Notes: a model not told the origin generated them from the letters alone. A DNA stretch of 17,670 nt from Carex sylvatica (GCA_964058845.1 CAXKVR010000330.1:1-17670), one strand, 5' to 3'; positions 8,417-17,670 are shown, numbered from the stretch's first letter. Numbers and translations: made by a program.

Positions 8417-8926
8417 AATTATAATGGATAGAGAGTTTTTTTATAGTTTTAGTTTAGTTATCTATGTTATGTTTTACTATGTTTGAGTTTAGTTTTATAG
8501 TTTTTATTTTAGTGTAGTTTACTTTCGTTATGTTTTATTATGCTTGGGGTTGAGCTATGTTATATATTTTTATCGTTTCATATATAGCTCGCAGTATGTA
8601 TCTTTATGAAATTGTCTTAGCATATTTAATAGATAATTAGGTACCAGACGTACAAAACGACACATCATGAACACTGCTCACTAGCTGCAAGTTATATATA
8701 TTATGTGAATGTCAAAATAACATTGCAAGCTACAAATTTTGAAACTTAGCTTATTAATGCAAAAAAAAATAAAAAATTGTCTATAAACTTAAAAAGCAGT
8801 GATTGTAACTTGTGATCATCTTTTCCACATATTTTAATTAATAATTAAAAATAAAAACCACAATGACCATAATTTTTAAAATAAACTATATTTATGAATT
8901 TTAAATATAGATTTATAAGTCTATGT

Positions 8927-9000
8927 TTTGCATTATTCAAATTGAGAAAATTCTCTCTTTTTTTTCCTGAAGAAAGAAAGCTATGTACAAAGTTCACAAA
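8927..9000 (+). repeat. internal direct repeat, copy 1
   Basis: TATGTTTTGCATTATTCAAA, then TTGAGAAAAT, CTCTTTTTTTTCC, GAAGAAAG and CTATGTACAAAGTT. The same ordered phrases recur at 9757-9838 with small insertions. Confidence 0.65.
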
Positions 9001-9490
9001 TACATGACTGATTTAAAACGGCCCCACGAGCCAAAATATTTACTTAGAAATTGATATATTATTTTACAGAGTTCATGTTGTCAAGAAAAACACAGACTAA
9101 ATATAAAGAGTAAAATGAAAAAAATTGTCTTCCACTGATTATGCAACGAAATATAAAAAAAAAAAAACTTTGTTCTTCCAAATTTGTGACATTGTTCTTC
9201 CAAAGAAAAAAAAAAGCCGGTGCTGATTTGTCATGTCATAGAAAGTTATTGATTTTGTCAATTCTACTGTTCCATATACCATATATATTAATCAAACTAA
9301 TTTGAAATAATTTTTATTTTTGTTGGTAAGCGTAGTTGAGGAAATGAAAAAGCCACAAATATGCTTTTAAATAAAATATGTGCCTTTTTATTTGAAGTAG
9401 TGAAATTTTGACTTTAAACGGGAAATTAATGAGACACAAATATGTGCTTCTCCTATGATATTTTAAGAGAAATTAAAATATGTAACATGT

Positions 9491-9556
9491 AATAGACGAG
9501 ATTTGAACTTAAATCTCTACACTCACAAAATAAAACTTTAACTACTAGACTATAAT
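9491..9556 (-). repeat. tRNA-like (SINE-type) segment
   Basis: On the minus strand it reads TATAGTCTAGTAGTTAAAG, then TTTTGTGAGTGTAGAG, then GTTCAAATCTC. The first resembles a pol III A box and the last a B box (GTTCRANTC), with tRNA-like spacing, as in tRNA-derived plant SINE heads. No poly(A) end or target duplication was identified, so it may be a fragment embedded in another element. Confidence 0.35.
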
Positions 9557-9660
9557 ATGTCCACATATGATATTTTATGAGAGATACTGAACTATATAAA
9601 AGTTTTTAAATTAAATAAATTTAAATTAAATTTTAATATACATAATTAAAATTTTAAGTT

Positions 9661-9711
9661 ATAAGAGGGGTTAGACACTCTTGACTAACCTAAACTTTAA
9701 GTCCGCCACTG
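9661..9711 (-). mobile_element. possible end of a degraded hAT-like element
   Basis: On the minus strand a terminus CAGTGGCGGACTTA starts at 9711 and runs to lower coordinates, resembling the CAGGGGCGGAC end of the MITE at 366. TGAAGTCC follows at 9712-9719. I could not find a matching opposite end or target duplication; TGAAGTAG at 9392 is only a weak candidate. Confidence 0.3.
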
Positions 9712-9756
9712 TGAAGTCCTAAATACTTCTCCAATTTGAAATATTGATTGGTAATT

Positions 9757-9838
9757 TTGATGTTTTGCATTTATTCAAATTGAATGCTTATTGAGAAAAT
9801 ACTTCTTTTTTTCCTTGGAAGAAGGCTATGTACAAAGT
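9757..9838 (+). repeat. internal direct repeat, copy 2
   Basis: GATGTTTTGCATTTATTCAA, TTGAGAAAAT, CTTTTTTTCC, GAAGAAGG and CTATGTACAAAGTT, in the same order as at 8927-9000. It sits just outside the inner boundary of the right TIR. Confidence 0.65.
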
Positions 9839-10116
9839 TATTCAAACCTTAATAGTGCAAAAAAAAAAAGAAAAAAAAAAGAAAAAATAAAAATAATAAA
9901 AATTCAGAACCGTGAATTTATAAAAGTTGAATAAAAATAAATGTATAGGTGCTATATTTTAGTTATAAATTTTTATTAATTATGTACATAATTTATTATT
10001 TGAAATGGACTAAAATAGAACATTTATATTATATTATATATACATATACATCATCATGTTGAACTAAATTTTTTAACATATCTATTATGTTGAACATTTA
10101 TATTATATATACTATA

Positions 10117-10160
10117 CATATATTATATTATATTATATTATATTATATTATATATATATA
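10117..10160. repeat. TTATA microsatellite, right TIR
   Basis: Tandem TTATA units followed by a TA run, the inverted counterpart of the tract at 3051-3112. Confidence 0.75.
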
Positions 10161-10344
10161 TACATAAAAAATTAAACCGTTGATATTTTATTTATTCAAA
10201 CCTTAATAGTGCAAAAAAAAAAAAAATTCATAACTGCGAATTTATAAATTGAATAAAAATAAATGTATAGGTGCTATATTTTGGTTATAAATTTTATTAA
10301 TTATGTACATAATTCATTATTTAAATGAACTAAAAAAATAAAAC

Positions 10345-10530
10345 ATTTACATATATTATATACATATACATCATATACATATATACATATATTATATACA
10401 TATACATCATATACATATACATCATATACATATATACATATATTATATACATATACATCATATACATATACATCATATACATATATACATATATTATATA
10501 CATATACATCATATACATATATATACATAA
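10345..10530. repeat. 51-bp AT minisatellite, right TIR
   Basis: The phrase ATATATTATA recurs at 10351, 10387, 10438 and 10489, so the spacing is 36, 51 and 51 bp. Units are built from CATATACATCATATACAT. The two minus-strand frames of Tyr/Val/Met/Ile repeats through it reflect the 17-codon period and are not genes. Confidence 0.8.
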
Positions 10531-10563
10531 AAAAAAATAAACCGTGATTTATATTCAAACCAG

Positions 10564-10564
<1 letters not shown>

Positions 10565-10591
<27 letters not shown>
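10565..10591. repeat. poly(A) tract, 27 A
   Basis: Right-TIR counterpart of the 46-T run at 2698-2743. Confidence 0.9.
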
Positions 10592-10594
<3 letters not shown>

Positions 10595-10595
10595 T

Positions 10596-10706
10596 AAAAA
10601 TTCAAAACCGTGGATTTATTCCACGGTTTTGAATTTTTAATCAAAACCGTGAATTTATTCCATGGTTTTGAATAAAAATTCAAAACCGTGGAATAAATCC
10701 ACGGTT
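10596..10706. repeat. palindromic AACCGTGGA array, right TIR
   Basis: Three hairpin units of the AACCGTGGA...TCCACGGTT type joined by AT palindromic linkers. One carries CCATGG in place of CCACGG, a C-to-T type change. Confidence 0.75.
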
Positions 10707-10787
10707 GGGGCATTTTTAAAATTCTGTCAAAAACTTGGTTATTCTTAATAATTTATTTTATTTTTTGGGTATTTTTAAAAATGTCGG

Positions 10788-10796
10788 GCACCTTTC
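10788..10796. repeat. right 9-bp target duplication of the MULE
   Basis: GCACCTTTC follows the terminal GTCGG and matches 2415-2423 exactly. Confidence 0.85.
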
Positions 10797-10859
10797 TCTA
10801 ATCAGCTATATTTTCATATATTATTTGTAATGAAAATAAATTATTTATATTTTTTTAAT

Positions 10860-11090
10860 GGAACAAATGCAAAGTAGTACCTTTATGAACTTTATTATTT
10901 TTCTAGGATTTGAACATTTTTTTTTTCTCTTGGAAGTACCTCCTTTATTAACTTTTTTCTTTATTATTATTTTATATATATATATATATATATAAGAGAT
11001 AGAATAGAAGGATAAAATAGATATTTACAGAGAAAATTTTCTCTCACCACTCAATGTTGCAAAAATTGAACTCAAAATAGCACCCCTTTA
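10860..11090 (-). repeat. inverted relative of the left flank, carrying an unoccupied insertion site
   Basis: On the minus strand it runs GGGGTGCTATTTTGAG, AATTTTTGCAA, then CCAAGAGAAAAA, ATGTTCAAAT and finally GGTACTACTTTGCATTTG-TTCC. The same ordered phrases occur on the + strand at 973-1178, continuing at 2113-2124 after the MITE and retroposon. It therefore shows the arrangement before those two insertions. The intervening sequence is diverged and contains a TA run, so this is an old duplication. Confidence 0.6.
10973..10994. repeat. TA microsatellite
   Basis: Eleven uninterrupted TA units. Confidence 0.9.
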
Positions 11091-11096
11091 TTCTTT

Positions 11097-12282
11097 CGAG
11101 GATAAAACAAAGCTAGTTAGGCCGAAAAAAATTATTGGTAGTGTTTATGCAAAATTAGAGAGTATGGATATTAATAATATATTAGTCACTCTCTAATCAA
11201 GTTCATAATTTCGAAACAATGATTAAACTTTTTTTTCCAATCCTCTCATCATGTTTCTCTTAGTGCAAAAAGTCCAATATGGTGTTTGGGGGTATGCTTG
11301 TCCTTTTCAGGTTAGAATTATTCTTTAAACTTTCAACCCTAATCTTTATATCTTAGTTTCAAGCATCTCTTAATTATTTTTTAATTTGACATGCTAATTA
11401 GAATTATTCTTTAAACTTTAATCAACCGAGAGTACTTCCAAACAATATATTTTTCTAGCTAGCTAATTGTCTTTTATACATTTTCATGAAGGATTAGTTG
11501 GATTTTCTTATTTTTGAAATTAGTTTAAATAAACAATATATTTAAACAAGTATATGCCGAACATCTTGTGAAATAACCTAACCTACATTTATTTAAATTT
11601 GGGCCTTCGTTTAACCAATCAAAAAAGGGTCAGTGTTAAGTATTGAGAATCCCTTATATCCATAATTTCCTCCAATAATAAAATGAGAAAGGAACACAAA
11701 TATTGACTGCATGCACCCCTTCAAACTTAGTTAATTTTTTTATCTGTTTTCATCTCTACTATTAATTAATTATAATTTCATCAAAAATAAATATAGATGG
11801 TGTATTACACTTGAAACCATAATTATTAACAATATTCATATAAAAAGAATGGAGGCGATCAACCAAAACAACAAAACGAAGTAAATTTTGCAAAATTTAC
11901 TAAAAAATGAAAATAAATTGCTAACAAGTAAACAGTTAGAAAGATAACAACAAATTAATAAGAGAGTGAAGCATAATTGAATAAACTTAAATTGAGAAAA
12001 ATTAAGAAAAACGCTCACCATTTGAGGAGTATTTCAAGTATTTAATAGTTATTTTTTAGTTGCTTCTTTCTTTTTAATCGAATATTTGTTTGTAGTATTA
12101 ATGACTAGCTAATAATAGAGTTTGTAAAGAAATGGACAGTTCTCCAAAAAAATATTAGAAAACTGCTTGGACTAAACTAAGATTTAATATTTCGATCTTG
12201 ATTTGTTATTATATATAGTTCATTTTAAAACATTGATCAATATTACATCTATAGTTCATTTAAACATTTCTAAGTTCTAAAC
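11097..12282. other. AT-rich intergenic DNA, no gene
   Basis: Nothing codes convincingly. TTAGAATTATTCTTTAAACTTT occurs at about 11311 and again at about 11398, a short direct repeat of about 87-bp spacing. The 61-codon minus frame at 11836-12021 is a Phe/Leu/Ser-rich product of A-rich sequence with no homology I recognise. Confidence 0.4.
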
Positions 12283-12541
12283 TTAGTCCAATTTTCGTCT
12301 TCTTATTTTTTTCTTCATCTTGCTTACAAATCCTTTCTTTTTCTTCACCAGAATCTTCTTTGTTTCCTTCTCCATTAATCTCTTCCTCTTCTCCTTGCTT
12401 TCATGCATCCTCATCGCCTTTGTTTTCTTCGCATAGTTAAAAAGGAAGTTTCTCCTGTAGCGCCTTTACTACGTTGTCGTGCTGAGGATCACCAACAGAA
12501 GGTGACTCAGCAGCTGTTAGTTCTCCAGAAATACAAGTGCT
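12283..12541 (-). pseudogene. weak coding-like remnant, Lys/Arg-rich
   Basis: Two adjoining minus-strand frames are open. The first (12541 to 12437, 34 codons then TAA) reads STCISGELTAAESPS then VGDPQHDNVVKALQEKL. The second (12465 to 12283, 60 codons then TAA), shifted by one base, is strongly basic, with RKRLMEKETKKILVKKKKG in its middle. The first has balanced codon composition unlike the surrounding AT-rich DNA, which is why I note it. The second may simply be translation of a purine-rich tract. I recognise no family, and no start codon or splice sites are secure. Confidence 0.2.
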
Positions 12542-13839
12542 AATTAGCTTTCATGATTTGTATATATGGTAACTGGGTTTTGGTTACCTAAACAATGGCT
12601 TATAATTTTAATTACTTCAATAGTGTATCAATATTACTTGAGACTTGAGAGAGGCAATTCTACGGTGACCACACCAAACCAACAGAGCTAGGAGGAAAGA
12701 CCTGAGCTAACCTTGTGCACTGCAGCCTGAATTTTCCTCCTCTGATGAAACATATATATGCCTTAATTTTATGCTTGTCCTTCAGTACATCAAATGCCTC
12801 TTGGACTAGTTTAAAGGCACCTTCTGCAAAATGTTATTAGTCAGCTTGTAGACCAAAATCCACCTCACTATTATTCTAATTTTAACTTAGCATAAGTGTA
12901 ATGTGGTGCGACAACTTTTAATTCAATATAAGATTAGGTTCAGTTCATAAATCTATTAAGAAATCTAACATAACGGAGATTAAAAAGAAAACTTGATTGG
13001 AAGAGGGGCAAATAATTAATATTATGTTATTTTAAGGAGGAGGTAAATTAAAAATATATATATTTGCAAATATTATAGTGTCATAAGAACACAAGTGTAA
13101 TTTTCTAAATTTATAGGGAAATCTTACCCTCTTCTATCCTTGCCACCTAATAGCTAGGAAACTAAAAGAACAATTAATTTCTCATTTAATTTTTCTGTCA
13201 GTTCTTTTATAGTAATTATAGTGCTATATTTGTGTTTGTTTTAGAGAAAAAAATCATATTTAAACCTCCTTAAAATATCCAAATTACTCTATTATGAATC
13301 CCTATATTTAAAATCTAACGATTTTATTAGATCATCATATTGGTATTAACGTTTGGTAAAGTCCTTATCACTCTTATTAAAAAAATAAATAAAAAATTGC
13401 TCCGCTCATGATGGATCATTCAAGTAAGACTAGCATATTCTGACATATAAATTTAAAAGGATTAAAATTGAAAATAATAAGACGAGATAACATTAACATT
13501 ATTACTGTGATAACGATTCAGCCAAAACTTCTATTGTTTGAGGATACATATAATAACTAAAATGTTTGATTTCATCTATGTCGTTGCCCGAAAATAAAAT
13601 CTTGACAATGCATATGAGGTACTAAACCCTATTCCTTATGAAGATAGGAAGATATAGATAAGTTGTGACAACAGTTGGATTAACGAGTAGAATGATTGTT
13701 ACATGTGTAAAATTCGAGAACTACTTTTGCAAGAGCACGCAGTTTTGGAAAACCATTTGAGAAATTGATTTTTTTTTTTTCATTTACACTAGGTCTATAG
13801 TCTATACAACTATAATTTGAGAAAAAAAATAACGACTTA
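12542..13839. other. AT-rich intergenic DNA, no gene
   Basis: No reading frame, RNA gene or element boundary could be supported. The stretch consists of AT-rich sequence with scattered homopolymers, up to the first recognisable satellite monomer. Confidence 0.4.
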
Positions 13840-14768
13840 TTTCACCACTATCAGCTACAAAGACCTTCAATTAAAGTGTTTTATTAGGATTGCAACTTCC
13901 CTCTTCCCTTACTATCTAGACACAATACTAGAATGACACAAACACCTTCAATTTAAGTGTGTTGTATTAGGATTGCAACTTTCCTCTTTCCTTGCTATTT
14001 GGAGACACTACTAGAGTGCTACAAACACCTTCAATTGGAGTATTGTATTAGAGTTGCAACTACCATCTTTTGCTGCCATATGAGAATACACTACTAGTGT
14101 GTTGCAAAGACCTTTAATCGAAGTGTTATTATTAAGGTTCAACAACCCACTTTTTTTTTCCATATGAAGACACTACTAGAGTGCTACAAAGAATTTCAAT
14201 TAGAGTGTTGTATGAGATTACAACTACCATCTTCTCTTGTCATCTAGAGACACTACTAGAGTGCTTCGAAGAACTTTCATGGAAGTGTTGAATCAGAGTT
14301 ACAACTACCATCTTCTCTTGCCTTTTGGAGACATTAGCAGAGTGATGCAAAGACCTTCAATTGGGGTGTTCTATTAGAGTTGCAACTACCATCTTTTATT
14401 GTCATACAGAGACACTAATAGAGTTCTACAAAGACCTTCAATTGTAGTATTTTATTGGAATTACAGCTACGCTTTTCACTTTCCATATCAAAGACATTAC
14501 AAGAGTGATGCAAATACTTTCAATTACAGTGTTGTATTGCAGCCACCCCCTTCTCTTGCCATCTGGGAACACACTACTAGTGTCCTGCAAAGATCTTCAA
14601 TTAGAGTGTTGTACTAGGGTTGCAAATTCCCTCTCCTCTTGCCATTTGAACACAATACTGGAGTGATGCAAATACCTTCAATTGGAGTGTTGTATTAGAG
14701 TACGAACTGTCCTCTTACCATTTGGAATCACAAGTAAAGTATTGCAAAGATCTTAAATTGGAATATTG
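13840..14768 (-). repeat. 81-bp satellite array, short arm (about 11-12 copies)
   Basis: The phrase CTTCAATTGGAGTGTTGTAT or its variants starts at 13865, 13946, 14029, 14112, 14194, 14275, 14355, 14436, 14517, 14595, 14676 and 14752, so spacing is mostly 80-83 bp. Each unit also carries TTGCAACTACC, TCTCTTGCCAT and GACACTACTAGAGTG. Copies here are more diverged than in the long arm. The 72-codon frame at 14399-14617 follows the repeat and is not a gene. Confidence 0.9.
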
Positions 14769-17670
14769 AAAGTGACTCTACATGGCAAGATAATAGGGCA
14801 TTTAAAATTCTAATACAACACTCCAATTGAAGGTGTTTGGAGCATTCTAGTATTGTCTTCGGATGGCAAGATAATAGGGCATTTAAAATCCTAATACAAC
14901 ACTCCAATTGAAGGTGTTTGGAGCATTCTAGTATTGTCTTCGGATAGCAAGATAATAGGGCATTTACATCCCTAATACAACACTTCAATTGAAGGTGTTA
15001 GGAGCACTCTTATAGTGTCTCTATATGGCAAGATAATATATCATTTATAACCCTAATACAACAATATAATTGAAGGTGTTTGGAGCACTCTAGTAATGTC
15101 ACTCTTAGTTGAAACCCTAACACAATACTCCAATTGAAAGTCCTTACAGCACCATAGTAGTGTCTCCAGATGACAACATGAGAGGATAGTTGTAACACTA
15201 ATACAACACTCTAATTGAATGTGTTTGGAGCACTCAAGTAGTATCTCAAGATGGCAAGATAATATGGCATTTATAACCCTAAAATAACAATCCAATTGAA
15301 GATGTTTGGAGCACTCTAGTAATGTCTCCATATGGTATGATAATAGGGCATGTACAATCCATATACAACACTCCAATTGAGGGTGTTTGGAGCACTCTAG
15401 TAGTGTCTCTGTATGGCAAGTTAATAGGTACAACCCAAATACAACACTCCAATTGAAGGTATTCTCAGAACTCTATTAATTTCTCTATATGGCAAGAGAA
15501 GATGGTAGCTGCAACCATAATACAACACTCCAATTGAAGATGTTTGGAGCACTCTTGCACCGTCTCTAAATGGAAAGATAATAGGTCATTGACAACCCTA
15601 ATACAATACTCCAATTGAAGGTGTTTGGAGCACTCTACTAATGTCTCTATATGGCAACATAAGAGGGTAGTTGTAACCCTAATAAAACACTAAAATTGAA
15701 GGTGTTTGGAACACTCTAATTGATAGTGTCTGGAACACTATAGTAATGTTTATATATAGTAAGAGAAGGGTAGTTGCAACCCTAATGCAATACTCCAATT
15801 GAATGTCATTGCAACACTTTAGTAACACCTCCATATATCAAGATAATATGGCATTGACAACCCTAATACAACACTCCAATTGAAGGTGTTTGGAGCACTC
15901 TCGTAGTGTCTATATACGACAATATAATATGGCATTTACAACCCTAATACAACACTCCAATTGAAGGTGTTTGAAGCACTCCTGTAGTGTCTCTATATGG
16001 AAAGATAATAAGGCATTTACAACTCTAATACAACACTCCAATTGAAGGTGTTCGGAGCACTCTAGTACTTTCTCCATATGGTATAAGGCATGTACAATCC
16101 AAATACAACACTCCAATTGAGGATGTTTGCAGCACTCTAGTCGTGTCTCTGTATGATAAGTTAATAGGGCGTTTACAACCCTAAAAGAACATTGCAATTA
16201 AAGACATTTGGAGCACTCTACTAATGTCTCTATATGGCAACATAAGAGGGTAGTTGTAACCCTAATAAAACACTAAAATTGGAGGTGTTTGGAGCACTAT
16301 AGTAGTGTCTGTAGATGACAAGATAATAGGTCATTTACAACTCTAATAAAACACTCTAATTGATAGTGTATTGAGCACTCTAGTAATGTTTATATATTGT
16401 AAGAGAAGGATAGTTGCAACCCTAATACAATACTCCAATTGAATGTCTTTCAACACTCTAGTAACACCTCCACATATCAAGATAATAGGGTATTTACAAC
16501 CCTAATACAACACTCCAATTGAAGGTGTTTGGAACAATCTTGTAGTGACTATATATGGCAAGATAATAGGGCATTTACAACTCTAATACAACACTCCAAT
16601 TGAAGGTGTTCGGAGCACTCTAGTACTGTCTCCAGATAGTATGATAATAGGGCATGTACAATCCATATACAACACTCCAATTAAGGGTGTTTGGAGCACT
16701 CTAGTAGTGTCTCTGTACGGCAAGTTAATAGGGCGTTCACAACCTTAAAACAACTCTCCAATTGAAGATATTTGGAGCACTCTACTAATGTCTCTATATA
16801 GCAACATAAGAGGGTAGTTGTAACCCTAATAAAATACTAAAATTGAAGGTGTTTGGAGCACTATAGAAGTCTCTCTAGATGAAAAGACAATAGGGCATTT
16901 ACTACTCTAATACAAAACTCTAATTGATAGTGTTTGGAGCACTCTAATAATGTTTATATGTAGTAAGAGAAGGGTAGTTGCAACCCTAATATAACACTCC
17001 AATTGAATGTCTTTGCAGCACTCTAGTAGCACCTCCATTTATCAAGATAATAGGGCATGTACAACTCCAATTGAAGGGTAGTTGCACTCTAATATAACAC
17101 TCCAATTGAATGTCATTGCAACATTCTAGTAACGTCTCCATATATCAAGATAATAGGGCATGTACAACCCTAATACAACACTCTAATTGATAGTATTTGA
17201 AGCACTCTGGTAATGTTTATATATAGTAAGAGAAGGGTAGTTGCAACCCTAATACAATACTCCAATTGAATGTCTTTCCAACACTCCAGTAACGCCTCCA
17301 TTTATCAAGATAATAGGGCATTTATAACCCTAATATAACACTCTAATTGATAGTATTTGGAGCACTCTAGTAATGTTTATATATAGTAAGAGAAGGGTAG
17401 TTGCAACCCTAATACAATACTCCAATTGAATGTCTTTGCAACACTCCAGTAACGCCTCCACATATCAAGATAATAGGGCATTTACAACCCTAATACAATA
17501 CTCTAATTGAAGGTGTTTGGAGCACTCTTGTAGTGTCTATATACAACAAGATAATATGGCATTTACAACCCTAATATAACATTTCAATTGAAGTTGTTTT
17601 GAGCACTCTAATAATGCCAATATATGGCAGACATGACGGTAGTTGCAACCCTAATACAAAACTCCAATTG
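14769..17670 (+). repeat. 81-bp satellite array, long arm (about 36 copies), continues past window
   Basis: The monomer phrase CTCCAATTGAAGGTGTTTGG starts at 14821, 14902, 14983, 15064, 15128, 15209, 15290, 15371, 15447, 15528 and 15609: seven of these ten steps are exactly 81 bp and the rest 64-81. This arm is the reverse complement of the short arm, with the switch at about 14768. Because 81 is 27 codons, Cys/Leu-rich minus-strand frames with a 27-residue period appear; they are by-products. A pattern of about seven monomers recurs within the arm. Confidence 0.92.

Larger units (their letters stand above)
8417..9935. other. 3' region of the PMD gene and non-coding MULE interior
   Basis: The first part after the stop is T-rich (TTTTAGTTTAGT phrases to about 8560) and is likely the 3' untranslated region. 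No canonical AATAAA clearly places the cleavage site. The remainder is AT-rich without a coding region. It contains two copies of an about 80-bp direct repeat (8927-9000 and 9757-9838) and a tRNA-like or hAT-end fragment (9491-9711). No transposase remnant is recognised. Confidence 0.5.
2424..10787 (+). mobile_element. Mutator-like element (MULE) carrying a PMD gene, 8,364 bp
   Basis: The ends are inverted copies: CCGACATTTTTAAAAATACCC on the left and its complement ending GTCGG on the right. A perfect 9-bp direct repeat, GCACCTTTC, flanks both. Near-identity extends about 850-990 bp inward. Long terminal inverted repeats plus a 9-bp duplication define Mutator-superfamily elements. No transposase frame is visible, so the copy is probably non-autonomous. 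Its only recognisable gene is the PMD gene at 5619-8416. An LTR-like segment (3411-5131) interrupts the inner side of the left repeat, and a tRNA-like or hAT-end fragment lies at 9491-9711. Two independent MITEs in opposite orientation would be an alternative, but each would then need its own pair of duplications, and the shared 9 bp argues for one unit. Confidence 0.85.
9936..10787 (-). repeat. right terminal inverted repeat of the MULE
   Basis: Inverted copy of 2424-3410. Compared with the left it has fewer palindrome units (three rather than five), a shorter A run (27 against 46) and more minisatellite units. Related sequence (AATAGTGC, A runs, AACCGTGAATTTATAAA) continues inward to about 9850, indicating that the original repeat was longer than what the left side now shows. 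Confidence 0.8.

Noticed and set aside
10301..10558. Minus-strand frames with a repeated Tyr-Val-Tyr-Asp pattern
   Set aside because: The 17-residue periodicity equals the 51-bp minisatellite unit, so it is an artefact.
12480..12515. Hairpin GCTGAG...CTCAGC with inner TCACC/GGTGA pairing, considered as a microRNA precursor
   Set aside because: The stem is about 11 bp with a bulge, much too short for a plant microRNA precursor.
14728..16197. Minus-strand Cys/Leu-rich frames with a 27-residue repeat (LECSKHLQLECC type), reminiscent of a repeat protein
   Set aside because: The 81-bp satellite period is a multiple of three, so frames stay open by chance. Monomer indels of 64, 76 and 78 bp break the frame, and there is no start context or splice structure.
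1..17670. CRISPR array, operon or bacterial features
   Set aside because: Spliced gene structure, PMD family, 9-bp MULE duplications and satellite DNA point to a plant nuclear genome. The tandem arrays lack unique spacers.

Overview
The window is AT-rich nuclear DNA from a flowering plant, most likely a eudicot. The evidence is a gene with short T-rich GT-AG introns, a plant mobile domain (PMD) protein, plant-type transposable elements and a satellite array. I see no ordinary single-copy host gene. Almost everything I can explain is mobile or tandemly repeated DNA.

Positions 1-2414 hold three small nested or adjacent insertions. A 306-bp hAT-type MITE lies at 366-671. A 684-bp hairpin-like Mutator-type MITE lies at 1179-1862 with a perfect 9-bp target duplication. 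It sits inside the 5' target duplication of a short poly(A)-tailed retroposon fragment (1879-2102).

Positions 2424-10787 form one 8,364-bp element. It has terminal inverted repeats of about 0.85-0.99 kb and a perfect 9-bp target duplication (GCACCTTTC), which marks a Mutator-like element (MULE). I see no transposase. The one convincing gene is a seven-exon PMD gene (5619-8416) whose splice phases close into an uninterrupted 755-codon reading frame. Between the left repeat and the gene is a probable gypsy-type LTR (3411-5131) in the same orientation, with its own TATA box and CT-rich leader. The repeats carry palindromic AACCGTGGA arrays, long T/A homopolymers and a 51-bp AT minisatellite.

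Positions 10797-13840 show no gene beyond a weak Lys/Arg-rich coding-like remnant. A segment at 10860-11090 is an inverted relative of the left flank, and it preserves an unoccupied version of the site hit by the nested insertions.

Positions 13840-17670 are an array of 81-bp monomers. About 11-12 copies run one way and about 36 run the other, with the switch near 14768. The longer arm has a multi-monomer higher-order pattern and runs off the window.

The candidate for an unusual system is the MULE: a mobile element with an intact PMD gene as its only visible cargo. Host PMD proteins (MAIN, MAIL1) are known to act in transposon silencing, so an element-borne version could influence its own silencing. 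That last step is inference.
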